Positions 45,836 through 55,900 of a stretch of 64,000 nt of DNA are shown in pieces; within the stretch, counting starts at the first letter, position 1, and each line of letters opens with the position of its first letter. The position numbers and the translations under genes are program-made. Source of the stretch: Rhodohalobacter sp. SW132 (lineage in GTDB: Bacteria; Bacteroidota; Rhodothermia; Balneolales; Balneolaceae). The stretch is from assembly GCF_003390325.1 (NCBI RefSeq), contig NZ_QUOK01000006.1, positions 1 through 64,000 on the forward strand, in the 5' to 3' direction. Below the pieces are notes generated by a model. The model was not told where the DNA came from. It saw only the letters and a list, made by a program, of their open reading frames with translations, and searched no databases.

Positions 45836-46870
45836 TTAAAAATCCTGCATTTCTTCAATCCAGTACTGTTCAATAACTTCAGCCGGAGGAGTTTCCACCG
45901 GTCGTACCAGCCGAAACCCTACAAATTGTGCACTTGTGTGCCACCATAAACTTTTAGGCATCTGTGGATCAAGCATTTTCCACCGCTCCTGCGATCCCCT
46001 CCGTTTGGCGCATCGCTGATCTTCCACATCATCCTGCCAGGAACCGCCCCGTACAGATCGCGGATAAAGTTCAGTTGGTCTGAACCAGGGATTATCTGCG
46101 GGGTCTTCTTCCAGTCGTTCAAAATAATCTTCATAATATTGATCCATGGTCCACTCGGCCAGGTTGCCTGACATATCATACAAACCAAAAGCATTCGATT
46201 CCTTTGTAGCCACCCGGTTATAACTGCGGTCGCTGTTACCCGAGTGCCACACATAGCGGTCTATTTCATCCGTTGAATTCCCAAAGTGATATGCCGTCTC
46301 GGTGCCGGCCCTGCAGGCATATTCCCATTCGGCCTCTGTTGGCAGCCGGTAAAAGTCTCCGGTTTTTGCTGTCAGCCATTTAGCGTACATAATCGCCGCA
46401 TAGTGTGTCATACTGATTGCGGGATACCCATCCCGGCCCATACCGAATGTCATATCCACATAAGGCGGTGTTGGTGTGGAGATTGCATCTGCCTCGATTT
46501 CGATGCCTCTGCCCGATCCATCTGCAAGTTCCTCTTCAAGCCGGCTGATCACCTCATTGGCAAACAGATCGTACTGACTCCAGCTAATTTCATGTTTTCC
46601 CATCCAGAAAGAATCAACCGTTATCTCACGACGAGGTCCTTCGTTTTCGGATCGCCCGGGTTCGTCTTGAGGGCTCCCCATCGAAAATGTTCCACCCGGA
46701 ACCGCTACCATGTTGAGTTCAACTTCAGAACCCGGTATTTCGATAGTGTAGTCAGTAAATGAGTTTAAATCATCGGTTTGAAAAGGATAAAACCCGACAA
46801 TAAAGAGCGTAAAAACAACAATAACTGACGATACGGGAACATATATTTTTTTGATAACCGGATACTCCAA
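45836..46870 (-). CDS. SUMF1/formylglycine-generating-enzyme-like protein, membrane anchored
   Basis: The 344-residue protein has one N-terminal membrane helix (about 11-30) and a sulfatase-modifying-factor domain (about 48-330): VAVPGGTFSMGS, VDSFWMGKHEISWSQY, RLPTEAEWEYACRAG, FGLYDMSGNLAEWTMD and SVRGGSW. True formylglycine-generating enzymes have a catalytic cysteine pair in the region after GGS; here only one Cys is seen (DQRCAKRRG), so it is probably one of the many SUMF1-fold proteins with another role. No sulfatase gene is in the window. Confidence 0.85.
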   Translation of the reverse strand: MEYPVIKKIYVPVSSVIVVFTLFIVGFYPFQTDDLNSFTDYTIEIPGSEVELNMVAVPGGTFSMGSPQDEPGRSENEGPRREITVDSFWMGKHEISWSQYDLFANEVISRLEEELADGSGRGIEIEADAISTPTPPYVDMTFGMGRDGYPAISMTHYAAIMYAKWLTAKTGDFYRLPTEAEWEYACRAGTETAYHFGNSTDEIDRYVWHSGNSDRSYNRVATKESNAFGLYDMSGNLAEWTMDQYYEDYFERLEEDPADNPWFRPTELYPRSVRGGSWQDDVEDQRCAKRRGSQERWKMLDPQMPKSLWWHTSAQFVGFRLVRPVETPPAEVIEQYWIEEMQDF

Positions 46871-47525
46871 AGTGCTTGTTACTTCTGTATTTCTAATTCT
46901 TGCAGTTCTGCCGAAGGGATAATTTTGCCCTAATCAATAAAAATAATAATAAAACCTATTGCAACTGATCAGTCTGATTTTACTGAAAAAAACAATCAAT
47001 ACGCAGCGGCATACCATTCATTACATTACAATATGAAGCTATTTCACGGACGGCACTCAATGTAATCGGTGCCATAAAATGAAAAACATGGTTTCTTCAA
47101 TCATCCGCGGCCAGAACAAACATATAAAACATGTTACAGTAAATATAATTTATTAATTAAGGAAACTCTTTAAAATCCGTTAACAGTAAATATGTTTTTA
47201 CAAAAGGACAAGATTCATCAGTAGGATCTAAATCTGTGTGGCTCTTAAAGAATTGAAAATAGGAGAAATACTGTATTTTTAAGCATGAATCGCCTGTTTA
47301 ATCCAACCTCATACTCATTAATTTAGTGGTATAATTAACAGGAATGATTGATGCCCAATGCCCAGGTTTCAGATTTAATACTTGAAATTAACTCTGTTCT
47401 TTTTAGCTTTCTGTCGAATCATGATTTTAGATATTGATTATCAGCTTATTGAATTTTTATTTATAAACTGCAATTTTATATCATCAGATTCCCATTAATC
47501 CGCTTATGGAATGCATGCCCGCAAA

Positions 47526-47539
47526 TGTTATCGATATCA
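47526..47539. promoter_or_regulatory. LacI-type operator candidate upstream of SusC, distal
   Basis: TGTTATCGATATCA shares eight leading bases with the site upstream of GH53 (TGTTATCG) and is a palindrome around central CG with one mismatched pair. It lies 147 bases before the SusC start. Confidence 0.5.
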
Positions 47540-47594
47540 AGCTAATATTTTCGCGTATGCAATTCTGAACTAAACACAGTGTACTTGTTCGGGA

Positions 47595-47608
47595 TGGAAG
47601 CGCTTGTT
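47595..47608. promoter_or_regulatory. LacI-type operator candidate upstream of SusC, proximal
   Basis: TGGAAGCGCTTGTT contains the palindrome AAGCGCTT with central CG and fits the general TGnnAnCGnTnnCA form except for its end. It lies 78 bases before the SusC start. Confidence 0.45.
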
Positions 47609-47685
47609 GAATCCATCATTAATTAGCTCTCGAACCACTGCACTCTTTTATGTTTTCATCATAACAAAAACCCGAAGATAGATTT

Positions 47686-50600
47686 ATGCAACATTTAGAC
47701 TATCAAACCAAACACATACGATGTAAGCGCTTTGCCTTCCGGGCTTTTCGCTTATCAGTAATAGCGCTTGGTCTTCTGATGTTCACCGGCATGGTATATG
47801 CCCAGGAACAACAATACGAAATTACCGGAACTGTCACAGATGCAGCCACCGGCGAGACACTACCAAGTGTGAATATCCTTCTTGTAGGAAGCGATGTTGG
47901 AACCACAACTAATCTGGAAGGGGACTACACCATCACGGTTCCAAATCTGGATGAATCTCTGCGTTTTTCCTATATCGGCTATCAGACACAGACCGTGGAT
48001 ATCGATGGCAGAACGGAAATCGATGTTGAACTGCTTACCGAAGAGGTGGTTGGACAGGAAGTTGTCGTTACCGGTTATGGAACCGTGCGCCAACGCGAAA
48101 CCATCAGTGGATCTGTTAGTGCTGTATCCGGCGATCAGATTGAAGCTGTCCCAACGTCAAACTTGTCTAATACGCTCGCAGGACGAGTATCTGGCCTGGC
48201 CGGACTTAACACAGCTGGTGAACCGGGTTTTGATGGATCTCAAATCCGTATTCGGGGTAACGCCACACTCGGTAATAATGATCCGCTGATTGTGATCGAC
48301 GGAGTTCCCGCGCGACAGGGTGGTCTTGACAGAATCAACCCTAATGATGTGGAAAATATCAGTATTCTGAAGGATGCTTCGGCAGCAATTTACGGATCCA
48401 GGGCTGCTAACGGGGTTATTCTGATTACCACAAAAAGAGGCCGATCCGGTGCCCCGCAGGTTACGGTTAATGCAACCCAGGGATTTAACCAGCCAACGGT
48501 TATCCCAAACATGGCAAATGCACCAACCTACCTTACCATGCTGAACGAGATCGACATGTACCGCGGTGATTCACCTCGGCGTTCAGAGGCAGAGATTGAC
48601 CGATACAGAAACATTGGAGATCAGGATCCATGGGAATATCACGATACAGACTGGTTTGATGAAGGCCTGAAACGTTTTTCAAATGAAACAGAGGCAACCA
48701 TTGCCGTTAGCGGCGGTACCGAATCGGTTCGATACCGTGTATCGGCCAGGGGCCTTACCGAAGATGCTTACTATCGAAACAGCGCCACCCGCTATAACCA
48801 GGGTGAATTCCGCAGTAATCTCGATATTGACGTAACGGATCATATTCGAATTGGTGCCGATCTTGCAGGGCGATATGAGGACAGAAACTTCCCAACCCAG
48901 TCAGCCGGTGCCCAGTTCCGCTTCCTGATGCGCGGAAAACCTCACGAACCGGCACGATGGCCTGACGGCAGTCCCGGTCCGGATGTTGAAAACGGAACAA
49001 ATCCCGTAGTATCGGCAACCAATGCAACCGGTTATCACGATATTGATGATTATTACCTGCAGAGCAGCGTTTACGTTAACGCCGAGATCCCCGCAATTGA
49101 AGGCTTATCTTTCAGAAGTAATTTCACTTTTGACAGACACTTCAATGAGAATGAACAATGGGCAACTCCCTGGATTTTGAATACATGGGATGGTACTCGT
49201 GACGAAAACGGAGATCCTGTTTTGAGTCCTGGTCAGCGTGGGCCCGGAACTCCTGAGCTTACACGGCAAAGACAAAATCAGCAGGATATTACCTTCAACC
49301 TTGTTGGGAATTATCAGCAAAATATTGCAGCACATAATTTTGCATTTATGCTGGGTACAGAGCGCGAGACCTTTAACGGGCAGAATGTGGGAGCTTACAG
49401 AGAAGGGTATCTCTCCCCAGAATTCCCGCAACTTGATCTTGGCGCATCTGAAAACCGCAACAACTGGGGGAACTCCTGGCACGGTGCGCGACAAAACTTC
49501 TTTAGTCGTTTGAACTACGATTATGATGAAACCTACCTGCTGGAAGTTGTTGGCCGCTTAGACGGATCCTATATCTTTCCCGAGGGCGATCGTTATGGTT
49601 TCTTCCCATCGGTATCACTGGGTTGGAGATTATCGAACGAAGACTTCTTCCAGGATCTGACGTCCAACTTCTTCGATAACCTCACCATTCGTGCGTCTTA
49701 TGGACAAACTGGTAACGACCAGGTAGATCCGTACCAATTCCTCGGAACGTATTCATTTGGAAACGGATACATCTTTGACGGATCGATTGAGTCTTCACTC
49801 AGCGAAGCGCGAATCCCAAATCCGAATATCACGTGGGAGGTTGCAAACCAGTTCAATACCGGTATTAATATGACCATTTTTGATAACCGGTTAGAGTTTG
49901 AACTTGACTACTTCGATTATCGAAGAGAAGGAATCTTGTGGCAGCGAGATGCCGCCCTTCCACTCATGGCCGGTTTTGACCTGCCCGATGAAAACATCGG
50001 TGAAGTGAAAAGCTACGGCTTCGACGGTACGATGACGTACCTGCAGGATATCACAGATAACACATTCCTGACCGCATCATTTACACTCAGTTATGCAGAA
50101 AATGAAATCCTGTTTTTTGATGAACCGGATGGAGTTCCAGACTGGCAGCGAAACGAAGGAATGCCGATGAATACCGGGCTCTATTACCAGGTGATCGGTG
50201 TATTCCAGGATGAACAGGAAATCGAAGACTACCCAAGCTGGGATGGCGCTCAGCCAGGAGATCTGATCTTTGAAGATGTGAACGGAGACGGCGTAATCAA
50301 TTCCGACGACATGATTCGCTCAGACCGCACACCCTTTCCAAAATGGACCGGGGGCCTGAATCTCGCTCTGAACTATCGCAACTGGGATATTTCAACTTTC
50401 TGGCAGGGAGCTGCAGGGGCTGCGGTGTATACCCAGACCGAATCGGGTGAAATCGGAAACTTCCGGCAAAGTTTTGCTGAAAACCGGTGGACACCGGATA
50501 ATCCCACCAACGATCATCCAAGAACATGGAACCGAAGTGATGAGTATTGGTCATCAAACAGCAATACGTACTTCCTGCGAAATACAGACTACATTCGTCT

Positions 50601-50802
50601 GAAATCGCTTGAAGTTGCCTATACTCTGCCTGCTTCACTCTCGTCGAGACTGGGACTGCAGCGAACCAAGTTCAGCATTACCGGCTTAAATCTGCTTACG
50701 TTCACCGGGCTTGAAGATCTTGATCCCGAGGCCGCCTCCGGTGCCGGACAGTATTACCCGCAACGACGGTCACTTCGTGCCGGTTTATCGGTAACATTTT
50801 AA
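47686..50802 (+). CDS. SusC/RagA-type TonB-dependent outer-membrane transporter
   Basis: The 1038-residue protein has a signal peptide (ends near VYAQ), a CarboxypepD_reg-like domain (about 46-125, EITGTVTDAATGETLPSVNI), the SusC plug with VVVTGYGTVRQRETISGSVS and PLIVIDGVPARQGGLDRINPNDVENISIL, followed by SAAIYGSRAANGVILITTKRG and a long barrel ending in LSVTF. It imports oligosaccharides or other large nutrients with the SusD lipoprotein encoded 12 bases downstream. The substrate is unknown; possible LacI sites upstream suggest a sugar. Confidence 0.95.
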   Translation: MQHLDYQTKHIRCKRFAFRAFRLSVIALGLLMFTGMVYAQEQQYEITGTVTDAATGETLPSVNILLVGSDVGTTTNLEGDYTITVPNLDESLRFSYIGYQTQTVDIDGRTEIDVELLTEEVVGQEVVVTGYGTVRQRETISGSVSAVSGDQIEAVPTSNLSNTLAGRVSGLAGLNTAGEPGFDGSQIRIRGNATLGNNDPLIVIDGVPARQGGLDRINPNDVENISILKDASAAIYGSRAANGVILITTKRGRSGAPQVTVNATQGFNQPTVIPNMANAPTYLTMLNEIDMYRGDSPRRSEAEIDRYRNIGDQDPWEYHDTDWFDEGLKRFSNETEATIAVSGGTESVRYRVSARGLTEDAYYRNSATRYNQGEFRSNLDIDVTDHIRIGADLAGRYEDRNFPTQSAGAQFRFLMRGKPHEPARWPDGSPGPDVENGTNPVVSATNATGYHDIDDYYLQSSVYVNAEIPAIEGLSFRSNFTFDRHFNENEQWATPWILNTWDGTRDENGDPVLSPGQRGPGTPELTRQRQNQQDITFNLVGNYQQNIAAHNFAFMLGTERETFNGQNVGAYREGYLSPEFPQLDLGASENRNNWGNSWHGARQNFFSRLNYDYDETYLLEVVGRLDGSYIFPEGDRYGFFPSVSLGWRLSNEDFFQDLTSNFFDNLTIRASYGQTGNDQVDPYQFLGTYSFGNGYIFDGSIESSLSEARIPNPNITWEVANQFNTGINMTIFDNRLEFELDYFDYRREGILWQRDAALPLMAGFDLPDENIGEVKSYGFDGTMTYLQDITDNTFLTASFTLSYAENEILFFDEPDGVPDWQRNEGMPMNTGLYYQVIGVFQDEQEIEDYPSWDGAQPGDLIFEDVNGDGVINSDDMIRSDRTPFPKWTGGLNLALNYRNWDISTFWQGAAGAAVYTQTESGEIGNFRQSFAENRWTPDNPTNDHPRTWNRSDEYWSSNSNTYFLRNTDYIRLKSLEVAYTLPASLSSRLGLQRTKFSITGLNLLTFTGLEDLDPEAASGAGQYYPQRRSLRAGLSVTF

Positions 50803-50814
50803 ACAATAGAAATT

Positions 50815-52722
50815 ATGAAGATGAATAGACATACGTTATATCCACTTGTCATAATTGTCATGTTGTTTATGTACACAGCATGCGATTCTGTCTTAAACCT
50901 CGATCCTTTGGATCAACCTTCTGATGCCGCTGTATGGGAAGATCCCGGAATGACCCAGGCATTTATCAACGACATGTACAGTACCCTTCCACACGGGTAT
51001 AGTGAAGTGATGATGGCCGTAAATACGGATGAAGCCGTGTATACTCATATTGGGTCTTCTGATGCAGCCCAGGGAATCATAAATCCATCTAACGTTTATA
51101 ATACTACCTGGGGTACTGCATGGGGTACTGGACCTCCGGGATCCGGTAACTACATGTGGGAACATGCATACGGGGCTGTTAGAAAAGCCAACCTGTTTTT
51201 CCAGAATTTCGATCCAGACCTGTTTGAAGATCAGCAGCTTGCAGAGCAATTGATCGGGGAAGTGCATTTTCTCCGGGCATACAAGTACGTTGATCTTCTA
51301 AGGCTCTTCGGCGGAGTCCCTATTGTGGATGAAGTCTTTGGACTTGATTCCGACATGGAACTCCCAAGAGATTCTTACGATGATGTTCTCAATTTTATCC
51401 TTTCAGATTTAGATGAAGCCGCCAGCCGGCTGGATTGGCAACCCCGCCAGCAAGGCCGCGCCAGCAGAGGTGCTGCAGAAGCACTTAGATTAAGGGTTCT
51501 TACCCACGCCGCCAGTGACCAGTTTCACAACACAGGCGAATGGGCCGGCGGTTACAGTAATCCCGAACTGATTGGATTTACAGATGCAGGACGTCAGCAA
51601 CAGCTTTGGGAACAAGCCAGAGATGTTGCGCAAGAGATCATTAACGAAGGCCCATACAGCCTCTATGATCAGAATCCCGATCCAACCCAGAACTTCCAGG
51701 ATATCTGGCTGCAGGGCGGTGGCTCTGAAGCGATACTCACGTTTTATCACTTGGAAGAATATGATCCTATAGCACCTGACGGTAACTGGGCATGGATTAA
51801 TGTAGGGCAGTGGGCTGGTCCCAACGGTTATTTCCTCTGGGGCGGCAGTACTCCGCAGCAGGCACTTGTTGATGATTTTGAAACTATCGATGGGGAGCAG
51901 TTCGACTGGTCAAACCCTGACCATGCAGAAGATCCATATGTAAATCGTGATCCGCGATTTGAAGCAACCGTAATGTACAACGGATACCAGTGGAGAGAAC
52001 GCCCTGAAGGACCGCGTTCTACGGATCCGCAGGGAAGAATTGAAACCTTCCTGACGATTCGCTGCACCGGTTCTGACCAATGTCCCGATCAGCGTGCAGG
52101 CCTCGACTCACGTCGCAGTTCGATTGAAGACTGGAACGGATCACGTACAGGTTACCTGCTGAACAAGTTCATCGATCCAAATGTGGAACACTGGAACAAT
52201 GAACAGGAAGTTCCATGGCATTTCATCCGGTACGCAGAAGTTCTGCTGAATTATGCGGAAGCTCAGATGAACCTGAATGATGAAGCAGAGGCACGCTGGG
52301 CAATAAACCAGATTCGTCAGCGGGCAGGAATGCCGGACATCACCGATTCCGGTGAAGACCTGGTACAGCGGTACAGAAACGAACGGCGCGTGGAACTCGC
52401 TTTTGAGGATCACCGCTTCTTCGACGTACGGCGCTGGATGATTGCACCAGAAGTGGAAGACCGGGATGCGTACGGAATCTACCTGCACGCCGAGTATCAA
52501 TATGATCCTGACGCACCGCGAAATGGTATGTACAACTATGAATATGTTCAACCACCATCCGGTGAAGATGTACCATCAGAAGTTGAATTTGCAGCGGGGA
52601 ACCCAAACATTGGCGTTCGCCCGGTTTGGACTCGCAGCTGGAATCCGGCAACCTACCTGCTGCCCATTCAGCGGGATGAAATGAACCGAAACCCGGCACT
52701 GATACAAAATCCAAACTATTAA
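50815..52722 (+). CDS. SusD/RagB-type surface lipoprotein
   Basis: The 635-residue protein has a lipoprotein signal (MYTAC, Cys23) and the SusD fold: N-terminal NLDPLDQPSDAAVWEDP, tetratricopeptide helices with LRAYKYVDLLRLFGGVPIVDEV, and the C-terminal RYAEVLLNYAEAQMNLND, NQIRQRAGMPD, RNERRVELAFEDHRFFDVRRW and final PIQRDEMNRNP. It forms the lid of the preceding SusC. A terminator at 52789-52832 separates the pair from the next gene. Confidence 0.95.
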   Translation: MKMNRHTLYPLVIIVMLFMYTACDSVLNLDPLDQPSDAAVWEDPGMTQAFINDMYSTLPHGYSEVMMAVNTDEAVYTHIGSSDAAQGIINPSNVYNTTWGTAWGTGPPGSGNYMWEHAYGAVRKANLFFQNFDPDLFEDQQLAEQLIGEVHFLRAYKYVDLLRLFGGVPIVDEVFGLDSDMELPRDSYDDVLNFILSDLDEAASRLDWQPRQQGRASRGAAEALRLRVLTHAASDQFHNTGEWAGGYSNPELIGFTDAGRQQQLWEQARDVAQEIINEGPYSLYDQNPDPTQNFQDIWLQGGGSEAILTFYHLEEYDPIAPDGNWAWINVGQWAGPNGYFLWGGSTPQQALVDDFETIDGEQFDWSNPDHAEDPYVNRDPRFEATVMYNGYQWRERPEGPRSTDPQGRIETFLTIRCTGSDQCPDQRAGLDSRRSSIEDWNGSRTGYLLNKFIDPNVEHWNNEQEVPWHFIRYAEVLLNYAEAQMNLNDEAEARWAINQIRQRAGMPDITDSGEDLVQRYRNERRVELAFEDHRFFDVRRWMIAPEVEDRDAYGIYLHAEYQYDPDAPRNGMYNYEYVQPPSGEDVPSEVEFAAGNPNIGVRPVWTRSWNPATYLLPIQRDEMNRNPALIQNPNY

Positions 52723-52788
52723 TAGCAACCGATTGAAATTCGTTGAATAGAGCAGATCTGTTCAGCGATTCAAATCAATGAAAATATG

Positions 52789-52832
52789 GGTGATTTTGGG
52801 TATGTTCTGCATACTCAGAATCACCTTTTTTT
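52789..52832 (+). terminator. Terminator after SusC-SusD
   Basis: An interrupted stem of GGTGATT...GGTATG and CATACTC...AATCACC around a TTCTG loop is followed by T7 (52826-52832). Confidence 0.7.
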
Positions 52833-52858
52833 ATGAGATGGATTTACAAATTTTTTCC

Positions 52859-52866
52859 TATCCTTG
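52859..52866 (+). promoter_or_regulatory. Possible -7 box before the 1224-residue FG-GAP protein
   Basis: TATCCTTG differs by one base from TAnnTTTG and lies about 100 bases before the gene, just after the SusD terminator. It would give the ASPIC gene its own promoter. Tentative. Confidence 0.3.
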
Positions 52867-52963
52867 CGTACGATTTCATATTCTCAATACCGGAATCTTA
52901 TCTCCTTACCATATTGGTGCTGGTGATATCTGTTTTACCTGACATACGAACCGAAACTGATCT

Positions 52964-55900
52964 ATGCCTCTAAGACACATTGCAATATCCATTTTATCAC
53001 TTCTGATGCTTTTGATCTTATCCGCCTGTTCATCAGACGGAGAATTGAACTGGGTTGAAGAAGAGGGATACAGGTGGGCTGAACTTCAAACCTCATTTTT
53101 CGGGGATACAGGCTTCAGAGAACTCTCGTCCGGCAAAACAGGCATTAATTTCCGGCTGGATGTACCCGACGATCTTATACAGCAAAACCGCCACTACTCC
53201 AACGGTTCCGGAGTCGCTGTAGGTGATGTGACAGGGAACGGTTATCCCGATATTTATTTTGCAAGCCTGACCGGTTCGAACAGGCTGTTTGAAAACCGGG
53301 GTGGATATTCATTTGAAGACATCACAGAACAAGCTGGCGTTGCACATGAAGGATTTAATTCCACCGGAGTCGCCATGGCTGATGTAAACGGTAACGGCTT
53401 CCTCGATATTCTGATCACTTCGCTGTCTGACGGTAACGTTCTCTATCTGAATAATGGTGAAGGACGATTTGAAATAAATGAAAACAGCGGATTGGGCGAA
53501 AGTAATGGTGCCCACTCCATGGCCCTGGCGGACATCAACGGTAACGGCCTGCTGGATCTATATATCGCAAATTACAGGCTTGAATCAGTCCGCGATCTCT
53601 ATGGACCGGATGATCTTTCCATGGAAAACACCGCCATTGAGCAAGATGGCCGGATGACCGTCCTGCCGGAATTTGAAGAATTCTACCAGTTTATTGAAAT
53701 CGATGGCCAGGAATTTCGCCAGGAATCAGGCGCTTATGATGAACTCTATATCAATCGCGGAGATGGCTCATTTGAAAAAGCAAACCCTGATGAGTACTTC
53801 ATCCTGAATGATGAAGGTGAAGCCGGCTTGCTCCAGGATTGGGGATTCACCCCCGCTTTTCGCGACATCACCGGAAACGGCGCCCCGGATCTCTATATCA
53901 CCAACGATTTCTGGACTCCTGACCGCTTCTGGCTGAATAACGGCGATGGCACCTTTCAGACAGTGCCGCCTGATGCGATTAAAAACCAAAGTTATTCATC
54001 CATGGGTATGGATTTTACCGATCTGAATAAAAACGGACTCCCCGATTTTGTTGTAACTGAAATGCTCAGCGGCGATCACTCCAGGAGAATTCGTCAATAT
54101 TCCGATTACATGGGCGAATACCACGGCAGCACACATCACAACCACAACTCTGTCTACCTGAATCGCGGAGACACAACATTCGCCCAGATCCCCTACTACA
54201 GCGGGCTGGAAGCGACGGAATGGTCGTGGGCTACCCTTTTTATGGATGTAAACCTGAACGGGTATGAAGACCTCATCGTGGCAACCGGCTTCTACCGCGA
54301 TTATCTTGATATGGATGCCCAACAGGAGATTCATCAGCGATACCAGCAGATGGGCGACAGATTGTTCGAAGAGGGTGAATTTATGCAGTTCCCGGTGCTG
54401 AACCTGGGCAATCAGCTCTTTCAGAATAATGGTGATATGACCTTTTCGGACGTCAGCCGGGATTGGGGATTCACTATAGATGATATCTCCATGGGAATGG
54501 CTGCGGCGGATCTGAACAACAACGGAACACTCGACCTGATTTTTAACCGGTTTAATAATGAAGCCGTGATCTACGAAAACCGGACAAACAATCCCAGAAT
54601 TGCCGTTCGTCTGGCGGGAAAAAGTCCAAATACGGCTGGAATCGGCGCCAAGATAGAGCTATCGGGCGGTCCCGTCATCCAGCAAAAAGAGATGGTATCA
54701 GGCAGCATTTACCTCTCTGATTCTCAAAAACAGGTGGTCTTTGCCGCAGATGAATCAAACCCCGATCACACGATTACGGTTACCTGGCGGGATGGGACTC
54801 AGAGTATCATCAACAATGTTCAGCCAAACCGTTTGTATGAAATTGATCAGGAGGCAACCGCCGTGGAGACTACGGAGCCGGAAAACACTTATCAACCTGC
54901 TACGCCGCTTTTTGCCGATATATCCGACCGGATTAATCACATTCATCATGAAAGCTCCTATAACGATTTTCAGAGAGTTCAGCCATTGCTGCCAAAACAG
55001 CTCAGCCGCCAGGGTCCCGGTGCCGCGTGGTTTGATGTCACCGGAAATGGGTTTGATGATCTGCTGATCACAAGCGGTCGCGGCGGTTCACTCTCTGTGT
55101 TTGAAAACAGCGGGGATGGAGATTTTTCACCCATTCAAACAGATCCAACCTCCCGGGAAGCTCCCGGTGATCAAACCGCTGTGATTGCGTGGAGTGAAAA
55201 TGATCAGCGGAATGTGATGGTTGGGAGTGCAAATTATGAACAGGGAAATCCCGGTGTGCCATCTGCTTACCGTTTTCAATTCCGGGATGGTGGGGAAGCC
55301 GTCACAGATTCCATTCCCGGAGTCCTCTCCACTACCGGCCCTCTTGCCGCCGCAGATTATTCCGGAAACGGATATGTAGATCTTTTTGTGGGCGGAAGTT
55401 TTCTGCCTGGCGGATACCCCAGAAACGCATCCTCCAGGTTGTTTACAAACCGAAACGGTGAACTGACGCTGGATGAAGCCAATTCGGAACGTTTAGCGGA
55501 TGCCGGCCTGGTTAGCAGCGCACTGTTCGCTGATTTCACCCAAAATGGATACCAGGACCTGTTAGTAAGCACGGAATGGGGCTCCATCAAACTATATGAA
55601 AACCGAAACGGACAATTCAGAGAGATCACAAACGCAATGGGGCTCAATCGTTACACAGGCTGGTGGAATGGAATCGCATCGGGAGATTTCACAAATAACG
55701 GTCTGACCGATTTTGTAGCTGTGAATATCGGACGGAATACTCCTTACAGAACAAATACCGATCACCCGATCCGGCTCTACTATGAAGATTTAAACCTCAA
55801 CAACCAACTTGATATCGTGGATGCTTACTATCACGAAGAGATGAACGGATACGTGCCGCGGCGGAAACTACTCGATTTTCGTTCGGTACGAACCATTCTG

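Larger units (their letters stand above)
46871..47685. promoter_or_regulatory. Long AT-rich promoter region of the first SusC-SusD cluster
   Basis: About 815 bases between the divergent SUMF1-like and SusC genes with no credible frame. It holds two LacI-type palindromes listed separately and a GGCAC/GTGCC hairpin near 47053-47075. The length suggests complex control or a leader transcript; no known RNA was recognised. Confidence 0.55.
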
